Assembly (NCBI GenBank): GCA_947085845.1
Contig: CAMTXO010000002.1
Span: forward strand, 310,001-374,000
Length of the DNA: 64,000 bases
Direction of reading: 5' to 3'
From: JACPYF01 sp947085845
GTDB taxonomy: Bacteria; Patescibacteriota; Saccharimonadia; Saccharimonadales; Saccharimonadaceae
The first letter of the stretch is position 1. Each line of letters starts with the position of its first letter. This document shows, piece by piece, positions 41,965-50,926 of the stretch. Under the pieces are notes generated by a model that was not told where the DNA came from, made no database searches, and saw only the letters and a list, made by a program, of their open reading frames with translations. The translations under genes were made by a program, and so were the position numbers.

Positions 41965-42680
41965 CCTTCTACAGGTCGTCCGTTTTTGAACGCTTCAACA
42001 GCGTTATTCAGTAAATCGATTTGTTTTTTGGGATTTGTCACCCAATTAAATCGGTAAGTTGTCTCATCTCCTTGGGTAGATAGTCGGATAGATCCATAAC
42101 CAAACAACATTTGCAGGACTCCTGTTTGCCTATAGCTAGTGTCTTCAATATTAGCCAAGCTAACAATCTGGTCATTTTGCGAAAATAACGTTGTCTGAAT
42201 ATGCTGGATCACACTTTCATTTGTCAGAAAAAACTTATTAGCCTGGTACACCATTGTTGCAACCGCGCCTATTAGAAAAACAAAGATCAGTAGGGTCACC
42301 AAAATAATTGAGCCGAACAGCACACCTTGATTATTCAAAGCAATTGCACCAGGCTGAAATGCTAACGGCACTAACATTATAATTATCGAAACAACAATAA
42401 CACTTACCCAAATTGATATTATCCCTAGTGGGTGACGCTTTACGGCACTTATTACAAACTCTCCTTCGCTTAGGTTGAGGTTTGGGTACTTTTTCTTTGA
42501 AATCGTATGTTTGCGAAGTATTTCCTCTGAAATCTCAATAGGAAAAGAGTTTGGGGACTTTACGACTTGTACTTTTTGTACTGCCTCTTCGGGCTCTTTT
42601 GTTTGTGGTGGGTGATAATATAACGGCCTGCCATTCGTGTCGTAGGCAACGGGTTTTTCTTTTTCTTGCTCTGGATTCAT
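41961..42680 (-). CDS. Bacterial PH-domain membrane protein
   Basis: A 239-residue protein with a proline-rich cytoplasmic N-terminus, two membrane helices (~95-120 and ~130-155) and a C-terminal bPH2/YdbT-type domain ('FFLTNESVIQHIQTTLFSQNDQ', 'DIEDTSYRQTGVLQ'-like). Function unknown; such proteins are often membrane-stress related. Minus-strand TATAAT (42692-42687) is six bases before ATG. It converges with the prepilin gene by a 4-bp overlap. Confidence 0.8.
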   Translation of the reverse strand: MNPEQEKEKPVAYDTNGRPLYYHPPQTKEPEEAVQKVQVVKSPNSFPIEISEEILRKHTISKKKYPNLNLSEGEFVISAVKRHPLGIISIWVSVIVVSIIIMLVPLAFQPGAIALNNQGVLFGSIILVTLLIFVFLIGAVATMVYQANKFFLTNESVIQHIQTTLFSQNDQIVSLANIEDTSYRQTGVLQMLFGYGSIRLSTQGDETTYRFNWVTNPKKQIDLLNNAVEAFKNGRPVEG

Positions 42681-42687
42681 ATCAAAA

Positions 42688-43722
42688 TTATAGCAGTTTT
42701 GTCTGCTTGTCCTTATCTTTTGGCATTTGTTTTTTCAAATGTTTGTATGCCTTTGGTGTCACTTTTCTGCCACGTGGCGTACGCTCTAGTAAACCGATCT
42801 GCAATAGATACGGCTCAATAAAATCCTCTATTGTCCCTCTTTCCTCTGAGGTCAAAGCCGCCAATGTCTCTACGCCTACAGGACCGCCTTTGTGATTTTC
42901 AATAATTGCATCCAGCAACATTCTATCTACTGGGTCTAGTCCAAGCTCATCAATTTCTAGTAATTCTAGCGCCTTATGGCTTATGTCAGTGTCAATAATT
43001 CCATCACCATTTACATCGGCGTAGTCACGGACTCGTTTTAATATTCGGTTAGCAATTCTCGGTGTTAGACGAGCTCTTTGAGCTAACAAATCCGACCCTT
43101 TTTGATCAATACCAATAGTCAGTATTTTTGCCGCACGCTGTATTACCATAGCTATTTCGTCTGGCGTATAAAACTCCAGGCGGTGTATATGTCCAAAACG
43201 ATCTCGCAGTGGAGCTGCCAATGCACCAGTTCTAGTAGTAGCACCAATCAATGTAAATTTAGGAACATCCAGTCGCAAACTTTTCGCACTTGGACCTTTA
43301 CCGAGCATAATGTCTAGTTTAAAATCTTCCATTGCGCTATATAAAACTTCCTCAACACTTCTATGCAACCGGTGTATTTCGTCGATGAAAAGTATGTCGC
43401 CATCCTGAAGGCTTGTGAGCAAGCTTGCCAAATCCCCTGCTCTCTCAATGGCTGGACCCGATGTAATACGAATTTGTGCACCCATTTCATTAGCAATAAC
43501 AGATGCCATTGTGGTCTTACCAAGCCCAGGAGGACCATACAACAATATATGGTCTAGTGGTTCACCACGCTTTTTGGCTGCTGCAATTGCCAGTTTTAGA
43601 TTTTTCTTTAAACGATCTTGGCCAACATAGTTTGTAAAATCATGAGGTCGGAGCTTTATTTCAAACTCTTCCTGCACTTCGTCGTTATCCGCTGTGGTAT
43701 TGATGATTCTCTCAACTGCCAT
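42688..43722 (-). CDS. ruvB: Holliday junction helicase RuvB
   Basis: A 344-residue AAA+ motor: Walker A 'LLYGPPGLGKTTMASVIANE', Walker B 'ILFIDEIHRL', sensor 'LIGATTRTGALAAPLRDRFG', and the C-terminal winged helix ('ERGTIEDFIEPYLLQIGLLERTP' region). It drives branch migration with RuvA. GAGGGG five bases before the ATG is the ribosome site; it starts one base after ruvA. Confidence 0.97.
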   Translation of the reverse strand: MAVERIINTTADNDEVQEEFEIKLRPHDFTNYVGQDRLKKNLKLAIAAAKKRGEPLDHILLYGPPGLGKTTMASVIANEMGAQIRITSGPAIERAGDLASLLTSLQDGDILFIDEIHRLHRSVEEVLYSAMEDFKLDIMLGKGPSAKSLRLDVPKFTLIGATTRTGALAAPLRDRFGHIHRLEFYTPDEIAMVIQRAAKILTIGIDQKGSDLLAQRARLTPRIANRILKRVRDYADVNGDGIIDTDISHKALELLEIDELGLDPVDRMLLDAIIENHKGGPVGVETLAALTSEERGTIEDFIEPYLLQIGLLERTPRGRKVTPKAYKHLKKQMPKDKDKQTKLL

Positions 43723-43723
43723 A

Positions 43724-44299
43724 TTAACCCCTCAGTGCCTGTTTAATTCTATCCTCAACTGGCAGGTCTTTGTCGACCTTCACCAACGCCGTCAATGCAT
43801 CTGCTTCGCTATACCCAAGTGCTACCAAAGCCTGAGCCGCCTCGTCGTTTTGGCTAATGCCTGAACGCCCTACAATATCCTCGGCATTTCCTCCAACAAC
43901 CTGACCCACTTTATCTCGCAACTCTACAACTACTTGTTCTGCCGCTCTCTTGCCCACCCCTTTCGCTGTTTGCAGCCGCTTTACATCACCATTCGCTATT
44001 GCTGCTCGTACTTCATCTCCATTACCTATATCTAAAATTGCTAGTGCGACTTTGGGACCAACATTTTTGACGCCAAGTAATTGTTCAAACAGTTTTTTTG
44101 TCGCAAGGTTTGTAAAACCAAAAAGATCATATGACTGTTCACGAACATGTTCATAAATGTAGAGTTTCGCATCTTTGCCAACTACTAGTTTTCCGTAATC
44201 TTGAGCGCAAACTAGCAGTCCATACCCTACACCCGCCACATCTAGCACAACCAATTCTTCAAGCTTTTCGCCTACACGGCCATTTAATGTCGCAATCAT
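43724..44299 (-). CDS. ruvA: Holliday junction protein RuvA
   Basis: A 191-residue RuvA: N-terminal OB fold ('MIATLNGRVGEKLEE'), two helix-hairpin-helix motifs ('LLGVKNVGPKVALAIL', 'LQTAKGVGKRAAEQVV') and a C-terminal UBA-like domain that contacts RuvB. It sits in the operon ruvC-ruvA-ruvB, 7 bp after ruvC. Confidence 0.96.
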   Translation of the reverse strand: MIATLNGRVGEKLEELVVLDVAGVGYGLLVCAQDYGKLVVGKDAKLYIYEHVREQSYDLFGFTNLATKKLFEQLLGVKNVGPKVALAILDIGNGDEVRAAIANGDVKRLQTAKGVGKRAAEQVVVELRDKVGQVVGGNAEDIVGRSGISQNDEAAQALVALGYSEADALTALVKVDKDLPVEDRIKQALRG

Positions 44300-44306
44300 G
44301 TATATA

Positions 44307-44777
44307 TTATCTCATACTTTGGGCATGAGTCAGAGCCGCGGCTAAGGCGTCTGCCGCATCGTCTGGCTTTGGGATGTGTTTTAGCTTCAGCAATACCCGT
44401 ACCATTTCTTGAACTTGTTTTTTATCAGCCTTACCATAGCTAGTAATTGCCATTTTTATCTCTAGTGGAGTGTACTCGTGTATGGTCAATCCTGCTTTTT
44501 TGCCAGCAAGCATCGCTACTCCTCGTGCATGACTAACACTCATTGCAGTTGTCACATTTCGTGCAAAAAATAACTTTTCTATGGACATCATGTGTGGTTT
44601 TGTATCAGCAATAATATCCTTTAAGCTATCGTGAATTTCTACCAAGCGCTCGTCTAGTGGTGTATGAGCTGGTGTGGTAATAACTCCAGCGTCGAGCAGC
44701 ACGACATTGTCTTTTTTTATCTCGATAACCCCAAACCCCAGTATGCCGGTGCCTGGATCTATCCCAATAATTCTCAC
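44307..44777 (-). CDS. ruvC: Holliday junction resolvase RuvC
   Basis: A 156-residue RNase H-fold resolvase; catalytic acids are in 'IIGIDPGTGILGFGVI' (Asp7), 'SIEKLFFARN' (Glu), and the C-terminal 'PDDAADALAAALTHA'. It starts with GTG, overlapping the stop of the phosphatase gene (GTGA). It cuts Holliday junctions held by RuvAB. Confidence 0.96.
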   Translation of the reverse strand: MRIIGIDPGTGILGFGVIEIKKDNVVLLDAGVITTPAHTPLDERLVEIHDSLKDIIADTKPHMMSIEKLFFARNVTTAMSVSHARGVAMLAGKKAGLTIHEYTPLEIKMAITSYGKADKKQVQEMVRVLLKLKHIPKPDDAADALAAALTHAQSMR

Positions 44778-45550
44778 TTCGATTCCTTCATTATTTTCAG
44801 TAGTTCATCGTGTATTAAGCCATTGCTCATAACCGCTCCGTTGAGTTTTCTGTCATATCGCTGCTCATTACCATCGATATCTGTCACTTTACCACCCGCC
44901 TCTTCGATGATAAGCTTTACAGCCGCAATATCGTGCGCCGTGTGATACATGAAAACTCTACCTTCTATCGAGCCTTCCGCGATCAAACAGCCATGATAGA
45001 CAATCCCAGGCGAGCTATTGATGTATATTTTTTGGGACGCTAGATGAGCAACAAGCTCTACGTCTCTAAATGGATCTTTTCCCCCGCTACTTTGGGCAAT
45101 ATGAACCTGTTCGCCCCAACTTTTTGTTGAAACTTTTATTGGTTGACCATTGCGAAAAGCTCCGCCACCAATAACTGCATAATACAACTCATCTACCCAA
45201 GGATTATAGGCAACCGCTGCCTTAACAACACCATCTACAACATATGCTAGTGAAAATGCGGACGTTGGAATATGTAATATAAATCCTACAGTGCCGTCTA
45301 TCGGGTCACATACCCAAAGCTTTTCCCTGTCTTCGTTCCAGCTCTCTTCTTCTCCCAATACGCCGCAATCTGAAAATTCCGCTTTTACCCGTTCAATTAG
45401 CAAGCTATTTATTTCCGTGTCGGCCAAAGTCACTGGTGTAGTGTCGTCTTTTATCTCAACACCTTGGTCTATTCGATAATATTTCTTCATTATCTTGCCA
45501 GCATCTGCGGCCATACTTTTTGCGAATTCTATTTCTTTTTGATAATCCAT
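44774..45550 (-). CDS. Inositol-monophosphatase-family phosphatase
   Basis: A 258-residue Mg-dependent phosphatase: 'LGEEESW' (Glu pair), 'WVCDPIDGTVGFIL' (DPIDGT motif) and 'AHDIAAVKLIIEEAGGKVTDIDG' (variant of WDxAA, Trp replaced by His). The substrate could be inositol phosphate, a sugar phosphate or PAP. It heads the operon with ruvC, ruvA and ruvB. A minus-strand TAAAAT lies eight bases before the ATG. Confidence 0.88.
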   Translation of the reverse strand: MDYQKEIEFAKSMAADAGKIMKKYYRIDQGVEIKDDTTPVTLADTEINSLLIERVKAEFSDCGVLGEEESWNEDREKLWVCDPIDGTVGFILHIPTSAFSLAYVVDGVVKAAVAYNPWVDELYYAVIGGGAFRNGQPIKVSTKSWGEQVHIAQSSGGKDPFRDVELVAHLASQKIYINSSPGIVYHGCLIAEGSIEGRVFMYHTAHDIAAVKLIIEEAGGKVTDIDGNEQRYDRKLNGAVMSNGLIHDELLKIMKESK

Positions 45551-45561
45551 TACTTTCTATT

Positions 45562-47247
45562 TTAAGGGGTTGGTGGGTTTTTGCCTAATAACTGCCGAAA
45601 CCGACGAAATGCTGATGAAATTTCAGTTCGCCATTCAGCAACCCCATAACCAGCTAGTCCTATCCCCGCTGATCCAGCCAGGAACCATCCACCACGTTCG
45701 GCCTGAAGGTTGCTTTCGACATCTTTGACTTTATTTGCTGCAATCGTGCCAGCCGTCATTTTACGACATCTATTTGTTTCTGGATTACGTTCCTGGTTTA
45801 CAGCGCAAGGTTTTAGCGTGTTGCTTGAATTTTCAGTACTTCGACATCGGTTGGTCTCTGGGTTTCTTGTCTGATCTGTTTTACACGGCGTTAGCCCCGA
45901 ATCTGACGCAAAAATTGATCGGCATCTATTCGTTTCAGGGTTTCTTATCTGGTCAACTGCACATGGCTTCAAACCAGCATCGGTTTCTATGGTTTTGCAA
46001 CGATTAGTCTCTGGATTACGATATTTTCCCTCGGGACAAGTTGCTAGTTCCTCATCATCGCCTGCGCCCAGACCCGCAACAACACTCACCATATTCGAAT
46101 TAGCGGCAGTGGGTTGATTTGTATATTGCCAGCTATCAGCAAACAATGCCCAAGCCTGATCGTCTTTTGGCTCATTATAGCTAGAGGTTTCATCAACAAA
46201 GTCGCTGTTGGGAGTCAATAATTTTACAGATGCCGATGTATTTGGAAGAGTAATTGTCGTTTCGATATCCGAGAAACTAACAAAACTATTCGGCACCAAT
46301 ATAAAACTAGGTAGTATAAAATTTTTACTATAGCCTGGACCAAGCTGCAACAAATACCCACTAAGATCAACTTGATAATTAGTAGGATTGTATATCTCGA
46401 TAAACTCTTTACCAGTATCCGAACCACTAACATTCGGCAAAAGTTCGGTTATTTGCAGTTTTACGGCTAGGCAATCTATTCCACTTTTATAGTATCCGTT
46501 GGGTATATTTTTTTGTAAGCCGATCATATTATCGCAAACATCTTCGTAACAATTACTATCTGTATCTTTGATAAAACCGATAGGAACTGTAGTATCCAAG
46601 CCTGGTATGTTCGGACAAACATCGATCGGCTCGTACACTTCACTCAAACCTCCCCTGGAGTACAAACTTGTGTCAGTAGTATCAACTCTAAAATCTAGAC
46701 TATTATTGTCTGTATCTTGAACAATTCCTGCAACACTAATCCTGTTCAACATCTTCCCATTTACAAGCGCTGTAGCTGGTAAAGTTTCAGCTGCTCCACC
46801 ACCCCAACCTACCATATCCACGACTGCTGCAGTGTCTACCAATTTAATCGAGCCGCTACTTGCAGCTATTTTATCTAGATTTGTAAATAATATATCAGCA
46901 ACAAATGCTGAGTTAGCCGCTTTGAGCAAATTGCTCATCTCGGTACTCACAAACAAGGCAGATGATTGAGACCTTAGATATACTTGCATCTGTGAATTAG
47001 ATGCTTTTATACAGCCGATCTCGATTGTGACATTATAATAAATGCACCAATCTGTGACTTTAATATCCTGGCTAGTTGTATTACGTATCTCAACTGCTTC
47101 TTGAGCTGTCGTTCCAGATACTATGCCACTCGCTTGCAATCGATGAATCACCACACCGCTTGTACTCGCTAGGGCAGTTTCAGAAGTTAAAAGAGTATAA
47201 AAAATACCAAAAAGCAAAAATCCCACACCTAGAAAAAGCTTATGCAT
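45562..47247 (-). CDS. Surface protein with lamin-tail domains and Cys-rich repeats
   Basis: A 561-residue exported protein. Signal peptide (residues 1-27, ending ALAS), a first lamin-tail domain (~30-160: 'VVIHRLQASGI', 'EAVEIRNTTSQDIKVTDWCIYY'), a cysteine-containing linker, and a second (~265-390: 'LQITELLPNVSGSDTGKEFI', 'IYNPTNYQVDLSGYLLQLG'). Then come four tandem repeats each ending RNPETNRC(R/K), and a C-terminal membrane helix. It is probably displayed on the cell surface. ATG 47247 is preferred over 47265 because it gives a clean signal peptide and follows TAAAAT by eight bases. Confidence 0.8.
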   Translation of the reverse strand: MHKLFLGVGFLLFGIFYTLLTSETALASTSGVVIHRLQASGIVSGTTAQEAVEIRNTTSQDIKVTDWCIYYNVTIEIGCIKASNSQMQVYLRSQSSALFVSTEMSNLLKAANSAFVADILFTNLDKIAASSGSIKLVDTAAVVDMVGWGGGAAETLPATALVNGKMLNRISVAGIVQDTDNNSLDFRVDTTDTSLYSRGGLSEVYEPIDVCPNIPGLDTTVPIGFIKDTDSNCYEDVCDNMIGLQKNIPNGYYKSGIDCLAVKLQITELLPNVSGSDTGKEFIEIYNPTNYQVDLSGYLLQLGPGYSKNFILPSFILVPNSFVSFSDIETTITLPNTSASVKLLTPNSDFVDETSSYNEPKDDQAWALFADSWQYTNQPTAANSNMVSVVAGLGAGDDEELATCPEGKYRNPETNRCKTIETDAGLKPCAVDQIRNPETNRCRSIFASDSGLTPCKTDQTRNPETNRCRSTENSSNTLKPCAVNQERNPETNRCRKMTAGTIAANKVKDVESNLQAERGGWFLAGSAGIGLAGYGVAEWRTEISSAFRRFRQLLGKNPPTP

Positions 47248-47265
47248 AATCACCAATTTTAACAT

Positions 47266-47321
47266 AAAAAATACCCGCTCATAAGAGCGGGATTGTAGTG
47301 AGGGGGCCGAAGCCCCCATCA
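47266..47321 (-). terminator. Tandem terminator after the M50 protease gene
   Basis: On the minus strand a very stable hairpin GTGATGGGGGC-TTCG-GCCCCCTCAC (47321-47297) is followed by CCCGCTC-TTAT-GAGCGGG (47290-47273) and a T-rich run. It insulates the protease gene from the lamin-tail gene. Confidence 0.85.
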
Positions 47322-47322
47322 C

Positions 47323-48183
47323 TTAGGTTTGTGGTATGCCTGGTAGCGACAATGCTGCAAGGACAATCAATGTGACAGTCAATGCAAACCATACCGCCAG
47401 CCACTTGCGTGACACCTTGCCTGGCTCATCCCTGCCGTGCTTTTCCTCATATGCGTCCATTGTTTCAGACATAAAGTACAAAAGAACCGCATACACAGGA
47501 CCAGCTATTGCGATCAGCCACCATGGCCAGGTGAGCACGATCAGCACTTCCGTCACAATGATGCCTGGAATAACCAATCGCTTGCGCCAGGGTGAATTGA
47601 AGTTCTCAGTCACCATAATCAGGGCGATAAAACAAAAGACAGGGTCTTTTGTCACCACTCCGAGGATCATCAATCCGAGAGAAAACCCTCGTCCGACCCT
47701 AGGTAATGCGTTGTCAAAGAACCTTCCACCATCCAATGGACGAACCGGCAGCATGTTAAAGAGGTTTAGAACCACTCCTATTGCTGCGGCTGCGAGAATC
47801 GGCTTGTACTGTGAACCGGTTGCCCAGTACGCAATCAAACAAAATCCCGCGAGCACAGTCCCAAAAAAGGGACCTCCAGCTGCCATATATGAGTGTTTTT
47901 CTCCCTTTAGATCTTCACGATCCGCCAGAATAACTGCACCCATAAAAGGTATAAAGTAAGGCGCTGACACCTTAATCCCAACCCTTTTTGCTGCTACTAC
48001 ATGCCCCATCTCATGCACAAACAAAACCACCACCAGTATAGCCCCGAAGGCCCATCCCAGTGTCAGCCCGTATGCAACCAAACTCCCTATTAGCGAGATT
48101 GGTACCAAGGCGAACTTGGCGAATTTTAAAAGTTTGATAGCAGCCATGAAAGCACCTATCAAACCCGCTGTCTTGTCTCTCAT
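47323..48183 (-). CDS. M50-family site-2-type metalloprotease
   Basis: A 286-residue polytopic zinc protease with the HExxH motif in 'FVHEMGHVVAAKRVGI' (~residue 59) and the third ligand in 'NMLPVRPLDGGRFFDN' (~155). At least six membrane helices. It would cut transmembrane substrates such as anti-sigma factors. AAAGGG five bases before ATG. The gene is visibly richer in G+C (29 of 60 bases at 47341-47400) than most of the window, hinting at a different origin or strong codon selection. Confidence 0.88.
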   Translation of the reverse strand: MRDKTAGLIGAFMAAIKLLKFAKFALVPISLIGSLVAYGLTLGWAFGAILVVVLFVHEMGHVVAAKRVGIKVSAPYFIPFMGAVILADREDLKGEKHSYMAAGGPFFGTVLAGFCLIAYWATGSQYKPILAAAAIGVVLNLFNMLPVRPLDGGRFFDNALPRVGRGFSLGLMILGVVTKDPVFCFIALIMVTENFNSPWRKRLVIPGIIVTEVLIVLTWPWWLIAIAGPVYAVLLYFMSETMDAYEEKHGRDEPGKVSRKWLAVWFALTVTLIVLAALSLPGIPQT

Positions 48184-48273
48184 AACTACCCTTTTGTCGG
48201 ATGTGTAAAGACTTTTATACTATAAACTATGGTTTTACTTTGGTCAAATACATTTTCTATGAAATTTACAATG

Positions 48274-48299
48274 AAAAAAGCTCATCAAACAAGATGAGC
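48274..48299 (-). terminator. Terminator of tRNA-Glu
   Basis: Minus strand GCTCATC (48299-48293), loop TTGTTT, GATGAGC (48286-48280), then six T residues. It lies 9 bp after the tRNA CCA end. Confidence 0.88.
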
Positions 48300-48307
48300 G
48301 CTTTTCA

Positions 48308-48382
48308 TGGTGATCCCAAGGAGAATCGAACTCCTATTGCCAGGATGAAAACCTGATGTCCTAACCATTAGACGATGGGACC
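48308..48382 (-). tRNA. tRNA-Glu (anticodon TTC)
   Basis: Minus-strand cloverleaf: acceptor GGTCCCA paired with TGGGATC (one G-T pair), anticodon stem TCAGG/CCTGG with loop TTTTCAT (TTC), T-arm AGGAG-TTCGATT-CTCCT, discriminator A and encoded CCA. It is followed by an ordinary terminator and lacks the structured element found after tRNA-Arg and tRNA-Pro. Confidence 0.93.
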
Positions 48383-48449
48383 ATGTATTGGTAACGTTGA
48401 TGTATTGTAACAGATTGGAAGCTATAAATAAAATCGATAAAAGAGTAAA

Positions 48450-48507
48450 ACGCGGCAGAGCATTTTGTTATCGAGTATAAATACTCGGACAAAATACCCT
48501 ACCGCGT
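48450..48507 (-). terminator. Long hairpin terminator
   Basis: A 58-base hairpin with outer arms ACGCGG/CCGCGT, middle arms ATTTTGT/ACAAAAT and apical CGAGTAT-AA-ATACTCG. On the minus strand it follows the 48512 gene directly and is trailed by T-rich sequence. Confidence 0.7.
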
Positions 48508-48511
48508 GGTT

Positions 48512-48985
48512 TTACCTGATTGCGAACACCTGTGCCTGACGAGCTACTGGACGGCGACGGCGTGTGATCGGTGGACGACTTGGAACAGGTTGCCTCCGTT
48601 CGTTCATCACCTTGGGAACCATCACCCAGTCAGTTGAATAAGGCCACATGAAGACCTCATTTTTCTTTTGAAAAGTCTCAAAAGTTTGGTCGATCAGCTT
48701 TGAGAGCTCATCGCCCTTTAGCTGAAAAAGCCCTTCCTTCCTTAGAAGTCGTCGAAAATTGGGATCACGAACGAGTGTCTGTCCACGGCACTCATGAGCC
48801 TCCAAAGAACCTTTTTTGAATTTGAAATGTTTAACCCAGCACCTTCGAACAGCAACGCGGTGTTCGTCGCTTACTTCCACACTTCTATTGCGACTTCTGC
48901 GGGCACTAGCCATGGGCATCGACACCTTTATCAGGTAGATTAGAAATGAACAAGCAACTGTGAGATCTAACACCTCTACGTGCAT
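48512..48985 (-). CDS. Hypothetical basic protein
   Basis: A 157-residue protein from ATG 48985, where AGGTGG lies four bases upstream. The N-terminus is hydrophobic ('LDLTVACSFLIYLIKVSM'), the rest highly basic, ending in an arginine-rich tail ('RPPITRRRRPVARQAQ'). It could be an RNA-binding or phage-like protein. No family is recognised. Its G+C content and codon use resemble the neighbouring M50 gene more than the surroundings. Alternative internal starts exist (MPMASARRS). Confidence 0.5.
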   Translation of the reverse strand: MHVEVLDLTVACSFLIYLIKVSMPMASARRSRNRSVEVSDEHRVAVRRCWVKHFKFKKGSLEAHECRGQTLVRDPNFRRLLRKEGLFQLKGDELSKLIDQTFETFQKKNEVFMWPYSTDWVMVPKVMNERRQPVPSRPPITRRRRPVARQAQVFAIR

Positions 48986-49075
48986 GTAACCACCTTGGCC
49001 ACACACCTAAGCTTATGCTCATTATTAACCTATCTATAAAGTTTGTCAATAATATTTTCAAGTTTCACAATAGTA

Positions 49076-49107
49076 TTGACAAAAAGAGTATTTTGGTATA
49101 GTATAAG
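49076..49107 (+). promoter_or_regulatory. Promoter of the surface-protein operon
   Basis: A consensus TTGACA at 49076-49081 followed by TATAGT (49097-49102, spacer 15) or TATAAG (49102-49107, spacer 20). The transcript has a leader of about 40 bases with AAGGA before ATG 49151. It is one of the strongest-looking promoters in the window. Confidence 0.55.
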
Positions 49108-49150
49108 ACACAGATAAAATAACAAAACAAAAATTGCAAGGAATACAAAA

Positions 49151-50896
49151 ATGAGCGAACAAACTCCACAACTTTCACCAGAAGCAACACGAGATGTTGA
49201 TAATGCGTTCGACCCTGAACACCGAAAGGCGCAGGCAGAATGGGATGCATACTTAGACTCTCGCCCTTCTGAGAGTAAAAAGGGAAATGCAAAAGACCCT
49301 GAAACTGGTAAGAAAATTGACTCTGATAAGTACTTTGATAAAAAACGTGAAGACCATGCAGATGCATCAAACAAAGCTTACGAAAATATGACTCCATATG
49401 AGCTTACTAACAAAATTGCTGAAGCTAAATTCCACGGAGACAAAACTACCGAGCAAAGCTTATACAATGCCCTACTTGATAATATTGAAAAGCAAGAAGG
49501 TGATGTTAATCCAGACAGAGACCTATTCGCAGAATACGATCACCGTATTGATGTAGCTTTCCAGCGGCTTCACGAAAAAGAACAAGCAAAACAAGATGAA
49601 AACTCAGATGACACTCCCGAGCAAGGTGCAGACAGCAACGAAGAAGATCCATATCGTGATGCAATCTTAGACCCTGAAAACGTTGCAGCACTTCGTAGAG
49701 AACTTGAAGGTGATGATTCTGACGACGAAGTAACTCCTCCTATTGTTGTAAACCCAATCCCACCAACCAACCCTAGTGAAGTTGTCGATGACAATGAAAC
49801 TCCAGGCACAGCAATTGTTCTCCGTGAACCAATGCCCGAAGACGAAGCTGAACGTCCCGGTTGGTTCCGCCGAAACAGAACTAAAATAATAGCCGGTGTT
49901 GCACTTGTAGCCGCTGGTGCTGCATTGAGTTGGGGCGTATTAAGTGGTAATAACAATAAAGATAACCAACGCTCAGGTTCAGACGAAAAAACCGAACAAC
50001 CTGATAACTCTAAAAGTAATGAATTCAAAACAAATGATAGCTTTTCTCACCCAGACCGCAAAACCGGTCCTGGCTTTGAACTTGGCGAATCTGCTCCAGA
50101 GGCAATCGGTCAATTAAAGGAAAACTTTAAGCATCACCCAGTACTACTTGCCGAAGCTGTATACGCATACCAAAACGGTATAAGTGTCGACAAAGCTCGT
50201 GCCAATGTAGACGACATCAACAAAATGGCAAAGGGCTTCATAGTTGACGGTCATCTTACGTCTGAGGGTCAAGATTGGGCAAACAAACTTGGTAAATCTC
50301 TCGACAACGGTAGCGCTCACTGGGTTACTAAGGACGAGATGAAACACTCAACTTGGTTTAACAGTGGTATTGAAGAAAAAGGTGCGTTCGACAAGTTCTC
50401 TATCAACGACGAAGCCGGCTTCAATGCAAAGAAAATCCTACGTATCACAATGGGTAACGGTAAAGTTATTTACCTAAAATACAACTGTCAAAACTTCCTA
50501 TGGTACCAAGATAATGTTGAATCTCAATCTGGCAGTTCAATAACTACAGAAAGAATAGAAAGAGGATCTACCAAAGTAGATTTGGGCGGAAAAATAAAAT
50601 TTAACCCAAATGGTTGGGATACGCCGAAAACAGATACACCTGACGACACAAAAGGCAATGTAAACGCCGACAGCAAAAGCCCGGCAGACACTGGTGGTGT
50701 AGAGTCAAAAGGCCCTGGCGCTGATAAACCAAAGCAAGAAGCTGAGGGTCAGAACAGTGACCAAACCAACGAACAAACCGGCGGCGGAACATCAGGCAGC
50801 ACTAAGCCTGCCGAAGGTGCAGATCAAGGACCAAAACCAACTACTCCGGAAACTGGTAAAGGTGGCGAGACTTCAAACGGAACAGCTAACGAATAA
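49151..50896 (+). CDS. Large acidic single-pass surface protein
   Basis: A 581-residue unrecognised protein: a long acidic cytoplasmic N-terminus (residues 1-235), 'RRNRTKI' then one membrane helix (~243-263), and an exposed region with a folded domain (~310-475) containing 'WFNSGIEEKGAFDKFSIND' and 'KVIYLKYNCQNFLWYQ'. It ends in a disordered, Pro/Thr/Gly/Asp-rich tail. There is no signal peptide; topology N-in/C-out is predicted. AAGGA precedes the ATG. It is co-transcribed with the DUF11/PKD protein 30 bp downstream. Confidence 0.65.
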   Translation: MSEQTPQLSPEATRDVDNAFDPEHRKAQAEWDAYLDSRPSESKKGNAKDPETGKKIDSDKYFDKKREDHADASNKAYENMTPYELTNKIAEAKFHGDKTTEQSLYNALLDNIEKQEGDVNPDRDLFAEYDHRIDVAFQRLHEKEQAKQDENSDDTPEQGADSNEEDPYRDAILDPENVAALRRELEGDDSDDEVTPPIVVNPIPPTNPSEVVDDNETPGTAIVLREPMPEDEAERPGWFRRNRTKIIAGVALVAAGAALSWGVLSGNNNKDNQRSGSDEKTEQPDNSKSNEFKTNDSFSHPDRKTGPGFELGESAPEAIGQLKENFKHHPVLLAEAVYAYQNGISVDKARANVDDINKMAKGFIVDGHLTSEGQDWANKLGKSLDNGSAHWVTKDEMKHSTWFNSGIEEKGAFDKFSINDEAGFNAKKILRITMGNGKVIYLKYNCQNFLWYQDNVESQSGSSITTERIERGSTKVDLGGKIKFNPNGWDTPKTDTPDDTKGNVNADSKSPADTGGVESKGPGADKPKQEAEGQNSDQTNEQTGGGTSGSTKPAEGADQGPKPTTPETGKGGETSNGTANE

Positions 50897-50926
50897 TTAA
50901 AACAAAAATAAATAGGAACAAGAGCC

